Shown here in pieces: positions 24,301 through 35,267 of a DNA stretch of 64,000 bases. Source of the DNA: Trichoplax adhaerens. Lineage: Eukaryota; Placozoa; Uniplacotomia; Trichoplacea; Trichoplacidae. The notes beneath the pieces were generated by a model, which was not told the origin of the DNA, ran no database searches, and saw only the letters and a list, made by a program, of their open reading frames with translations. The stretch is taken from positions 3,309,172 through 3,373,171 of the forward strand of contig NW_002060945.1 of assembly GCF_000150275.1 (NCBI RefSeq), in the 5' to 3' direction. Both the position numbers and the translations under genes were made by a program. Numbering within the stretch: position 1 is the stretch's first letter; each line of letters begins with the position of its first letter.

Positions 24301-26225
24301 AATTGTACACGATGAACGTAATCATATCGACCCGTGAGCTAATGATAACATTAAATTCTTTAGAGATTAATAAATAAGGAAGGCGCGCTGTTTGACTTTC
24401 GCAAAAGCGATGTTGCACCTGTATTGATCATTCTTGATCGTAAAGAAGATCCTGTCACCCCAATATTGAATCAATGGACTTATCAAGCTATGATCCATGA
24501 ATTGTTAACTATCCGTAAAAATGTCGTTGATTTATCTTATGTGCCTGGTATAAGTAAGGAATTGAAGGTTAGTTGTCCTTACCACAATTGTTACATTACG
24601 TCACAGTAAACAATATCCTTCTTAGTATGGCTAAGTGTTATGTTATATTTCTTAGCAACTGATTTTTTCTGGTGAACAAGATGAATTTTACGACAAGGTA
24701 GGAATTTCCTCTTTCTTTACCTACTTTTCGTCCGGTATACGGTTTTAGCCTAGATGTGAATACGTAGAATGTATTGGTATTGTTTAATCATTTGTACAAT
24801 TTATTAGAATTTATATAGAAATTTTGGCGAAATTGGACAAAACATCAAATCTCTGATGGAAAAATTTCAGGAAAAATCGCAGCGTAGCCAAAAATTAGAA
24901 TCTATTGCTGATATGAAGGTTTGCTGTTTTTTAGAAATAACACTACGATGACGTTTTGTTGTTTACAACATCATTATAGATTTTAAGGCAAATTCGCTCT
25001 TATTGTGCGTTACCTTTTCAGGCCTTTGTAGAAAGCTACCCAGAATTTAAGAAAATGTCAGGGACTGTTTCTAAACATGTTACTGTTGTCAGTGAACTAT
25101 CCAAAATTGTTACTGAGCAAGATTTGCTTGCATTATCTGAAGTTGAGCAAGAAATTAGCTGCCAAACATCACACTCTAATGCTGTTGAGGTAATTGTGAT
25201 ATTACGGAAAATACCCATAGGCAATAGCGGACTTCGAATTACACTTCGTATTGATGTATAAATTCAATTATCTCTATTGTAAAATATGCCATTCCTTTCT
25301 CTTGCAGATGATAAACAAAGTACTACATAATGAAAAAGCAACCGATCTAAATCTTTTACGAATAATCTTGTTATACGCTCTTCGATATGAACACCATAGT
25401 GGCAATCAGTTACACAGATTTTTGGACGTTTTATCTCGACGCGATTTTCCTGATCAGTACAAGAAGGTATTTTTCATATTCTTTAACATCGATTGAAGTT
25501 TATTTCTATTTTAATCCTTCTATTTGTAATGATTCGGCTTTTGCAGGCCATCCAAGCTGTCCTTCAATACGGTGGTAAAAAATCGCGTGGTAGCGATATT
25601 TTTGGCGGTAACACTCCTCTGTCTATTACCAAGAAATTCTTTAAGGGGCTAAAAGTAAAATATTTTGTTATATTTGGTCTTTCTTCTTCCCATTTAATGA
25701 ATTACTGTATGCTACTACAACAGATATTATGCTAATCTGTCTGCAATGCTATTCAGGGTGTAGAGAATATTTACACACAGCATACACCTCTAGTTCAAGA
25801 TGTATTGGATTCCTTAGTAAAAGGGAAGTTAAGTGACGGGCAGTATCCGTATGCTACTGGTTCTCCTGTTAGAGATAGGTTTGTCACGCATGGGGTATTT
25901 AAAAATGTTTTTCCCTAAAATCTTTGTTCCTTGACATGTCATTTTTTTGCCGTATTTAAGGGTTCAAGATGTTATCATATTTATAGCAGGTGGAGCTACT
26001 TATGAAGAGGCGTATTCCGTACAGAATTTTTGTAGCATTAATCAAGGAGTTCGTGTTCTTCTTGGGGGTACCTATGTTCACAACTTTAAAAGGTTTGTCA
26101 AATATTATATTTCTTGAATTGTACTTCATTAAAGTAAAATTTTTAATTTTGTGATGATAATCTATAGCTTCCTAGAAGAAGTTACAGCGGCCTCGCAACG
26201 TGCTACTGATGGGCTTAAATGGTAA
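21320..26225 (+). CDS. VPS45: VPS45, Sec1/Munc18-family SNARE regulator
   Basis: SM protein that binds the syntaxin-16/Tlg2-type SNARE and controls fusion at the trans-Golgi and early endosome. Exon 1 starts [20 protein letters not shown] (ATG 21320-21322), the usual VPS45 N-terminus. Later exons follow the family without a gap: [16 protein letters not shown] (22380-22430), [101 protein letters not shown] and [10 protein letters not shown]-type core (24400-24560), [70 protein letters not shown] and a last exon [18 protein letters not shown] with stop 26223-26225. Domains 1, 2, 3a, 3b are all represented. At least 15 exons with short introns. A three-copy tandem repeat covers its promoter. Confidence 0.95.
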
Positions 26226-28128
26226 TACAGTAAGAGCTTACAGTATAGTTTTATACTGTAGTGAAACCATGGCATTTGTGTTGTAAATATTCTGCCTACA
26301 ATATTATCTCAGTACAGAATCATCAGCGCGCGGACAAACTGTTAACGTTCAAATGGTCAAACAGATGATATTTTAAGCTATCGTATTACTGTATTCATAA
26401 CATGTTTGGATTTCCGTCATGTTGCTTCGCTATGTATGGTAGTAACTGTTATGTATTGATATTTTTACGGTAAGTATAAAATATCCAAGATTTCGATAAC
26501 ACTGAAATGAGAAATCATCATGATGCGACTCGTTCCGTGGTTAACATGCAAATCAAAAATTGGCAATAGCGAGGAAGTTGAATCGCGGATATTACAAGAT
26601 AAATTACTCGCTAGTCATAGGAATCTTTATTAAGTTTATCATTATCAACAGCGTTCAAATTGCAGATCTAAATATAATGTCAAGACTGTTTGAAATGCTC
26701 TACATTTGATAAAATTATAGAAATAGCCGTTCCAGTACCATACAGACTACTATTTGAAATATATAATCTGCTTGTAATCTATTATCTCGTTGTAACTTTT
26801 CGATAGAAATTCTATTTAGAGAATATTAAATCGCTTGTAATATACAAATTTTGGCGATTGTCGCTACATAATGCTAGTATGAAGATTATGATATATTATC
26901 ATTATTCTGGTACAATATTTCTGTAGGATCTGTAATATATGCATGAAATAAAAAATATATTATTCATTTTATTCATCAATAACATGGTCTCTCTTCGTTT
27001 GCCTGTAAATTTGACGTAATTAACCTAGTGATCTTGTTGTACTGTACCGATTAGCAAATTTCTGATTCTGCATAGATTACATTGTAATTTAAAACGAGTC
27101 TTAATAATCTCAATTTCCAAATTGGTCTTTCTTCCCGTCCGACCAGTTTATACAATTACTATTTATAGCGATAAATAAAAACTTATTAAAGTGTAATATA
27201 AAAATATTACATGAAGGCTTGAAATACGTCCAAATCAGAATTGAACACGTAAGCTTCTTTCCCGTTGATACTAAAGAACTGGTATCATCATTAATCCTCG
27301 TTATTTTATTCGCTCTGCGTTGTTCTTTACTTGATAAGTTTTATAGTAATCAATTTTTTATACTACAGTGTCATGCATTCACAGGATATTCTGTCGATAT
27401 CGAGGTAGTAGGATCAGCTGTTAGTCAATCTCTAAATTAAAACTACTAGTATAATGACTAAAGCGACGACGAGAATGTTGCAAATTGATTAATTTGTATC
27501 TGTACACTGTACAGTCATCGAATTTCGCTCGGACGAAAACCTACTTCAATCATTGCGTTACACATATACTATCAGTAATATGCAGGTACACAAGATCCAA
27601 GTGTGCTATTTCTAAAATGTTAAATCAGTTAATTTCTTAGATTACGCAATTCACAAGATAACATGTAATTCAACTTTATTAAGTTGTTAATCACTCGTAG
27701 AACCCAAATAGTTTGATACTTTGTCGACTCTTAGCTTCTTATGCTTACATTACTTTTAATGATATTCCGATAAGGGTAGTTACTGTAATGCAAATACACA
27801 TTCAATACAATACGTATGTTACATATCAATATTTAATATTATGCGTAGAATAAGGCTAATTAGATCTTATTAGTTGTATATAGTTCGCGAACTACTAGTT
27901 ATGGAATTAAAATGTTAAACGTATATCAATTTCGTATTATCCTATTAGAAATCGTTATAGTAGTGTCTTATTGAAGTAACATTATATTAAGTTTGACATA
28001 ATACGAAAGAGAACGCAAGCAGGTATTACTGAAATCGTAATGGTTGTTACGTAAGAAGCATGAAATAAATCTATAGGATGAGGCGACACATCAATAAAAG
28101 TTAGTAGCACTTTTCTTTGATTTTCTGC
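26226..28128. other. Convergent 3' spacer VPS45-TMBIM6
   Basis: AT-rich noncoding DNA between two gene 3' ends. A 73-codon frame at 27219-27440 has hydrophobic stretches but no start context, splice partners or known motif. Nothing else was recognised. Confidence 0.45.
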
Positions 28129-30481
28129 TTATTCCTTTCTCTTTTTTTCCTAAATTAATTTTGTTAAAAGAGTTTTAGATTCGAATTACTGTAAGTATAA
28201 CATAAAGTACGATAACAAATTGATTTTTATCATAGAAATGTAATTATCACTTACTCTGTTGTTATTTTTAGCCAGAATTATAAGGATCTGACGGAAAATG
28301 TTAATAAAGTCCAGGAAGAGATCGACTGAATGCCTGTAAGATTAGAAGGTTAATATTATTTTTAATTATTTACATATTACAAAATTAAGTTTTCTTTACG
28401 ATATCATTTCAATTTAAGTGCAATTACCAGATATAATCCTGGTCTCCCTGCTGGAACTTATATACGATGAGCTGAGTATCGTATAAAACAAAGCCACACA
28501 TGACGAACAAGACCATATATAAATTAATCTAAAATAGAAAAGATAGCAAACAATAAGAATAACATTTAGTGATTGTATTACTAACTACGCTCATTTGGTC
28601 TACTATAACGAAAGTCCTAATACAATTTGGAGTTGGTGGAACTACATAAAATAAGTGATATATCTAGATATTGGTTCAGAAACAACTTTTGGTATCGATG
28701 ACTCTTGTGTCGACCTATAACCGGTTTAAAACAACTTGGGATAACTGGAATATACTTATTACATCTCGTTATATAATAAACGTACATTGAACAGCAATTG
28801 TGATCCCAGAAAGATGTTTAGAAAACCAAGAAAGCATAATGTCGATAGTAATGACATGAGGGTTCCTAAGAAACGCGAAAATTTATTGTTAAAGTGCTAC
28901 TAATTCAAAGAGTCAGTAATTCTGTATTACAAATATTGCGATTGTATCATGCGTTCATACCTCCCATGTATAAGTACTTGCGTTCTTCAGCCCATAAGGC
29001 AGAAAGGGTAAATCCAACAAAGATTAAAGTTGTTGCCAAGAACGCAGTGGGGATAATACTTTCAAGCAAAATGAACAGTCGCACTAATTAGTCGATTATT
29101 ACTCAATGGAAGAGCAATAAAATGTCGATTATACGTAGTAGAAATTTTATGGAATGGTAAAAGAATTTACCTTGGATCGATTTCCAATACAATTTCAAGA
29201 AGAGGTCCAAGTCCTAAGCCTACAATAACGATTCAATTACATTTAGCGTTCAATAATTATAATGGTCTAATAACAAATGTAAAATTGCAAAACAGAAGCA
29301 ACAGTATAACATACGAGATATCTTCAAATAAAAAAATTTGTATATTCAAAATACGTATCATACCAGCTGTTAAGGAAAATCCACAAAGATATCCTGTAAC
29401 ACAAGAAAGATTCATAAGTAACTAATATGTAGCAGTTGAACAGTCGGAATAATTTTACGAATTATAGTGTTTGATCAATTGTACGAAGATATAACATAAA
29501 ATATTAACATATCGTACCAAGACGTCTAAGTTGTGTTTTTCCACCATCGTGTGGTGTTATACCGAGCAAAAGAAGGAACCCAAGAGACAGTATACAGCTT
29601 AAAAGTCCACCCTGTAAAAGAAGAAGGCGATTATTGTATTCTAGATGATATGCTTTGTAACATTGGACAATATTTCGTTTGTAACGATTAACACCAACGG
29701 TTAAAAAATTTGCATATTATAATAAGGGACAATGGTAGTTAAAGAAACGATGTTTCACCTTTGAGCATTTCCTTTCTATACTAACGCAGTGTTGATTAGG
29801 AAAATTTAGTATATACCGTATCGATCATAATTTTAATGCTGCAATACAGTTGAGAAGAGCATTTGAGTATAGTGTATCTACAGTATTGCAGTATTTAGCA
29901 CAATTATTGTGTCGAATTCTCTTCGTAATGTATCATGGGGATAAAATGCGCATCAATCCGTACGATAATCATATATTTGAGGCAAAATTGTGATGATTCG
30001 CGTAGATGACATAAAATAATAATATTACATTCATTTTGAAAACAACAGTTGCGCAAACGGTATAAACCTACTAATTACTACCGCTTGATTTAAGATCGTT
30101 CGTTAATAAGGATTAGACCGAACCTTTCTCAGGTCTACTATTCACCGTATACTAAGCTATGACTGAATTTAAGAAGCCTATAGAGTCATAGTAAGATAAT
30201 GTAGCTATGTATTTTCTTTTCATGTATTGCTTTGTGTAGAATATGTAGCCGTTCATTTGAACGGGAAATTTACTAGTAGCATTAAAATTTACCTTTATGA
30301 AGTTGAAGTACAAGTGGACCATTGAACCTGCTCCAGCAGCAATCATGGAGATAATTAGGCAAGAGTAAACACTCTTTAGATGCTTTTTTGAACCGGCATT
30401 ACTGTAATTAATAAGTATAATCAATGACACCATTACGATAGTAGAAAGATGATAAGTTAAAGTGAAATCAAGTCGAGACAA
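28129..30481 (-). CDS. TMBIM6: Bax inhibitor-1 family protein (TMBIM6)
   Basis: Multi-pass ER membrane protein that leaks Ca2+ and restrains ER-stress death. Minus-strand exons follow TMBIM6: [21 protein letters not shown] (about 30300-30400), [21 protein letters not shown] (about 29530-29610), [23 protein letters not shown] (about 29175-29225), [20 protein letters not shown] (28990-29060), [20 protein letters not shown] (28450-28530), and [20 protein letters not shown]. The frame ends in a short basic tail, NNNREKKRKE, with the stop at 28131-28129; a lysine-rich tail is typical. The acidic residues in YDTQLI and VDLFLD are those of the pH-sensing di-aspartate site of the family. The start is uncertain: ATG at 30481 is in frame with [10 protein letters not shown], but an upstream exon is possible, and a short MEMFNRK-coding stretch at about 31110-31130 resembles the human MNIFDRK start. 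Confidence 0.88.
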
Positions 30482-30610
30482 ATCACTTTTTATTCCAATT
30501 GATAGGCTACAAACAAAGTTGATCTATAGCGGATTCATTTCTTACGCGATCGAATCCTGTACAGTAAAGTATGCGTTGATACGCATATGTTATAACAAGA
30601 GTAAGCAGCC

Positions 30611-30970
30611 GATGGATGCTTTAATCGCTTCATGTTGTGCTTATTCTGTATTGTGGTACATACTGTACTCTATATATTTGTACTGTATCATTCGTCTGCG
30701 GATAACAGGTGTTCCATAGACTTATTACGCTAGATATTGCTCTAGCAGTTCAAAGTCTGTAATCCAACCACAACTTTGATCAATTTTGGTCACTTATGAA
30801 TGGATGGATGCTTCATGTTTTACTTCTCCTGTGTTGTGGTACATACTATACTGTATCATTTGTCTACGGATAACAGGTGTTCTATAAACTTCTAGGCTCA
30901 ATATCGCTGGAACAGTTGAAGTTTGTCATCCAAGCACAACTTTTTAATTTTGGTCACTTTTACTGTACTG
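30611..30970. repeat. Diverged tandem duplication, about 190-bp unit
   Basis: Two head-to-tail copies starting GATGGATGCTT at about 30611 and 30804. Shared blocks include TTGTGGTACATACT, ACTGTATCATT, CGGATAACAGGTGTTC and AATTTTGGTCACTT. The copies differ by scattered substitutions and small indels, so the duplication is not recent. Confidence 0.8.
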
Positions 30971-30976
30971 TTTGAA

Positions 30977-32460
30977 AACAAAACTTTAGCATCAATATGT
31001 ATCTTCATTGGTCAATAAACAACTACTCAAATTGACCGTATAATAAGCAGAGTGGCAATCTTTGATATAACGACATTGTCGGTCGATTTCCAATGATCAA
31101 AGTCCTCCTTTACGATTGAACATTTCCATCATTTACTTTGTAGAACAGTTACCTAAACTATTTTGGATTTTTGGGTGATGAGAAATCAACAGATACGCAA
31201 ACAGAGATGTATTTCTAGTGACTTTGTATAGAACGAAGGCTAGTAGTGGAGTAGAAAAAGCCTTTGGGCAGATGGGCACTTTTTTCCTATCGTATCAACA
31301 TGGTACAAGTTTCTCTATACAACAGTATAAGTCCCTTGCCACTGTACGGTACCGTATAGATCCATTTAGGTGTGTGACGCATTGGATCGAGGCCATTTTT
31401 CGCTACCGAGTCAACTGACTCCGTTGTTGCCTATGTGTTTGAAACTTTGACCAGAATATAAGCTTTTCTATTGGCCAGTAATAGAAACCTATTTATGTAC
31501 TCGAGTCTGAACTATCTACTTGCAAGTCAAGTCGTCAATCAACATCTCGCCAACTCCATTAACTTCCAGTTGGTAGAAATGATGGCGACTGACTATGTAG
31601 TTGATTTCAAAGCTAGGCCTATAAATTTTTAGTCCTATCCTGTACTAAACCTCTAAACTGCTCAATGATCCATTTTTCCTTGACATGATGACCTACAAGT
31701 GAGTCCATTTTGAATGTCAACACGACTTGATTGTACGGCTCCCACTGGTCAAGTTATGGACGGCAAGTTGAATCGAACTGAGCGACGATTGATGATCATG
31801 TTTGCATCCATAGATGAAGGAAAAGAGCCTCCTTGATGCTTTACTTACAGTCAGTAAAGTATACCATCGAATGTAAATTCAGAAGAGATTGTACAACAGA
31901 ATTGAAATGATAGAATCATGTCGGTTAATACTATAGCCCAACTGCTACGATTAGGAATATTGTTGACGGACTGGCTTTGGCATCATTTGGTCAAAGAACA
32001 ATATTATCATTTTGCAGCCGTTGGTGCTCTATCATACAGTGTTTCTAGAAGTCCTCTACTTGTACACTTTCCTTGACTCAAGAATAGTATAGGCCTATTG
32101 CTCTATACACTTTTGGATAATTTTGGTGACACGACACTTCCTCTTCATCGCTAGCTCTTCTAAGGTATCGATCGTGCTATCGATCGTCCTGCAAGTTACC
32201 TATATTACTGTACAGTACACTATTCAAATGGACACTTTACAAAGTGTCTACTGTAGGTATACAATCCAATAGATAAAATCGATCTATTACATGAATATTA
32301 CTGCAACTTACAGATTGGAGAAAGTAGTTAAGGCTTTCAAATTGATAGGCCTTTGGCCGAAAACGGCATCCATGTTGGAAAGTATTGAAGTGTAGAGAAG
32401 CTTTGAAAGGTAACAAACTCGATTGGTGTTTAGCCAGGCCAGGGCCAGTGCTGACCTTAA
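30977..32460. other. Noncoding spacer upstream of TMBIM6
   Basis: No exon series with family similarity on either strand apart from the possible TMBIM6 first exon near 31110-31130. A 66-codon frame at 31218-31418 has no motif. TACTGTAC words begin near 32209 and increase to the right. Confidence 0.4.
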
Positions 32461-32463
32461 TAT

Positions 32464-32497
32464 ACTGTACAGTGTACACTACAGTACAGTACAGTAC
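32464..32497. repeat. TACTGTAC/GTACAGTA self-complementary tract
   Basis: Uninterrupted run of overlapping TACTGTACAGT, GTGTACAC and ACAGTACAGTACTGT words. Nearly every 10-base word has its complement within the tract, so it could fold back in several registers. Confidence 0.75.
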
Positions 32498-32563
32498 TGT
32501 CGAGTGGCACCGACTGGCCCATAGACTGACCACTCCAAGTCATTACTTACAGTTGAACGTGTA

Positions 32564-32843
32564 CTACGCTTGTGTGGCTGACGGAAGCCACACAAGCGTG
32601 TCAACAACTCTAGTGTACAGTACATCATACTGTAAAAGAAGAGTGTACTGTGCACTGTGCGGTTGACACAGTACTGTACAGTACAGTACTGTACTGTACA
32701 AGACGACTACTTGTGGGCTTGTGGCTGACAGAAGCCACACAAGCGCGTCAACAGCTCCAGCGTACAGTATATTGTACTGTAAAAGAAGAGTTTACTGTGC
32801 ACTGTGCGGTTGATACTGTACAGTGTACAGTACAAGACGACTA
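32564..32843. repeat. Two-copy tandem repeat, about 147-bp unit
   Basis: Two units offset by about 147 bases share GCTGAC-GAAGCCACACAAGCG, CAACTC-AG-GTACAGTA, TACTGTAAAAGAAGAGT, GTGCACTGTGCGGTTGA and GTACAAGACGACTAC. Between the halves lies a perfect TACTGTAC-rich tract (about 32670-32703). Copy 1 keeps an intact hairpin (32566-32599); copy 2 has a disrupted left arm. Confidence 0.82.
32566..32599. repeat. Perfect hairpin, 14-bp stem, 6-base loop
   Basis: ACGCTTGTGTGGCT pairs perfectly with AGCCACACAAGCGT across a 6-base loop (GACGGA). It sits at the start of the first unit of the 147-bp tandem repeat. Confidence 0.85.
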
Positions 32844-32891
32844 CTTTCGGTCGTGGCTGGTACCACGTAGGCATTAGCTCGTCAATCGTTA

Positions 32892-32974
32892 GCAAAACTA
32901 ATGTCACTAAATACCTCTCGATTACTCTACTACTTAGCTAAGAAATGACCTCTGTAGGTGACATTATTTTGGGG
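32892..32974. mobile_element. Small inverted-repeat element (MITE-like), copy 1
   Basis: Left arm GCAAAACTAATGTCAC faces right arm GTGACATTATTTTGGGG over about 83 bases. The same arm motif (AAAA-N-ATGTCAC) bounds two elements near 42.9-43.0 kb. Size, terminal inverted arms and lack of coding potential suit a non-autonomous DNA transposon; a target-site duplication was not established. Confidence 0.45.
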
Positions 32975-32975
32975 A

Positions 32976-33329
32976 CTCCACAGTGACTAAAAGAAGGAAA
33001 AAGTTACATCATGCCAATGCGAAAGGACTTTTCTAGTGCAGTATGTAACAGTACAGTACAGTACAGTATGGTACAGTACCTTACCGTAATCCATACTTAA
33101 TAATCCATACTGAGGCTGCAAGTCTGGAACGCTTCATCGTACCACTGCTCACCACAGTAGTCAACACGGTTACACATAGTCAGCCTTCGACATTTCTGCC
33201 AATGGCCTGCCGTTGTACTGTACAGTACAGTAATTGGTTAAGGAAATTGCCAGCTTCTCGCCATCGAAACTTCACTGTCGTCTACAAGACACTGCCAAAA
33301 TCAGTAAGCAAATAGTTGACCTTGTGGTT
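32976..33329. other. Spacer with TACAGTA tracts before the satellite
   Basis: Contains two more pure TACAGTA tracts, at 33047-33079 and 33213-33232, and no coding signal. Confidence 0.5.
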
Positions 33330-35075
33330 GCTTCGTCATCGACTCGTTGCTATAGTACGTCGTAAGCATACCAATACCAATATGAAAATGACCAAGAAAA
33401 TCATTGACCTTATAATAGCTATGTCATGTACTGTACATCGTAAACATGCCATTGCCAATATGAAAACGACCAAGAAAATACTTGACCTCATACTTACTAC
33501 GTCATCGAATCGTTGCTATAGTACGTCGTAAACATGCCATTAGTAATATGAAAATGACTAAGCAAATAATGGACCTTCTAGGTACAATGTCACGAATCGT
33601 GGCTATAGAACAACGTAAACACGCTATCGGTAATATGAAAATGACCAAGAAAATTGTCAACGTTATATTTACAAGGTTATCCAGTCATGACTATAGTACG
33701 TCGTAAACACGCCATCAATAATATGGAAATGACTAAGAAAATAGTTGACTTCACAGTGGCAACGTCATCGAATTATTGCTATAGTATGTCGCAAACATGC
33801 CATCGCTAATATGAAAATGACCAAGAAAATACTTGACCTCATACTTACTACGTCATCGAATCGTTGCTATAGTACGTCGTAAACATGCCATTAGTAATAT
33901 GAAAATGACTAAGCAAATAATGGACCTTCTATGTACAATGTCACGAATCGCGGCTATAGAACAACGTAAACACGCTATCGGTAATATGAAAATGACCAAG
34001 AAAATTGTCAACGTTATATTTACAAGGTTATCCAGTCATGACTATAGTACGTCGTAAACACGCCATCAATAATATGGAAATGACTAAGAAAATAGTTGAC
34101 TTCACAGTGGCAACGTCATCGAATTATTGCTATAGTATGTCGCAAACATGCCATCGCCAATATGAAAATGACCAAGAAAATACTTTGACCTCATACTTAC
34201 TACGTCATCGAATCGTTGCTATAATACGTCGTAAACATGCCATTAGTAATATGAAAATGACTAAGCAAATAATGGACCTTCTAGGTACAATGTCACGAAT
34301 CGTGGCTATAGAACAACGTAAACACGCTATCGGTAATATGAAAATGACCAAGAAAATTGTCAACGTTATATTTACAAGGTTATCCAGTCATGACTATAGT
34401 ACGTCGTAAACACGCCATCAATAATATGGAAATGACTAAGAAAATAGTTGACTTCACAGTGGCAACGTCATCGAATTATTGCTATAGTATGTCGCAAACA
34501 TGCCATCACTAATATGAAAATGACCAAGAAAATAGTGGACCTCATGTTTACGACGTCATGAAATCGTTGCTATAGTACGTCGTAAACATGCCATCAGTAA
34601 TACGAAAATGACCTAAAAAATAGTGGATGTTATGATTATCACGTCATCGTATGGCTGCTATAGTACGTCGTAAACATACCATCTGTACTATGAAAATGAC
34701 CAAGAAAATAGTGGACCTTACCATTACATCGTCATGCTATGGTTGCTATAGTACATCGTCAACACGCCATCGGTAATAGGAAAATGACCAAGAAAATACT
34801 AGACATTACGATTGCAACGTTATGAAATCATCTCTATAGTACGTCGTAAACATGCCATCGATAATATGAACATGACCAAGAAAACAATTGACCTTAGAAT
34901 TGCTACGTCATGGAATCGTTACTCTACTACATCGAAAACACGCCATCGCCACTATGAAAATGACCAAGAAAATAGTGGATTCTACCATGCTTGGAATATA
35001 TGACAGCACAGGAAATGATCGCTACGTCATCTAGACCCTCGTCATTTCGTAAACACGCCATAGGCAATAGAAAAG
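33330..35075. repeat. 88-bp satellite array with 351-bp higher-order repeat
   Basis: About 20 head-to-tail monomers of mostly 87-88 bases. The core is ATGAAAATGACCAAGAAAAT, followed by an ACGTCATCG-type segment and GTACGTCGTAAACATGCCAT. Core ATGs fall at 33548, 33635, 33723, 33811, then 33899, 33986, 34074, 34162, then 34251 onward. Every fourth monomer matches, so the central part (about 33482-34530) is a four-monomer unit of 351-352 bases repeated nearly identically almost three times. Outer monomers on both sides are more diverged. The open frames in it exist because 351 is a multiple of 3, and I do not call them genes. Confidence 0.92.
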
Positions 35076-35149
35076 ATCAAGCTAGATCGAGACTGAGGCC
35101 TACCGGTAGCCGATCCAAAGACATTTCGGCCCGAACCGGACCGCTGACA

Positions 35150-35161
35150 CCCCCCCCCCCC
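35150..35161. repeat. Poly-C tract (12 C)
   Basis: Twelve consecutive C residues between the satellite array and the kelch gene, in a locally GC-richer stretch. Prone to length variation and sequencing error. Confidence 0.8.
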
Positions 35162-35267
35162 TAATCCAAGTCGACTACGCGCTATCATATACCCTCAACA
35201 CGAGCACAGATCCATAGTCAACGATAGTAAGACAAACCATCAGCCTCAGCCTATTTTTCTTCGTCAA

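Noticed and set aside
25036-25224. 62-codon minus-strand frame
   Set aside because: Antisense shadow of a VPS45 exon that matches the family on the plus strand.
32385-32907. Open frames on both strands in the hairpin-repeat region
   Set aside because: Translations are Thr/Val/Tyr/Cys strings from TACTGTAC repeats and appear on both strands at once.
33316-35003. Several overlapping plus-strand open frames of 63-134 codons
   Set aside because: They are readings of the 88-bp satellite; frames shift between monomers and there are no splice or start features.
33330-35075. Regularly spaced repeats resembling a CRISPR array
   Set aside because: The whole 88-bp unit is repeated with no unique spacers, and the window is eukaryotic with spliced genes.
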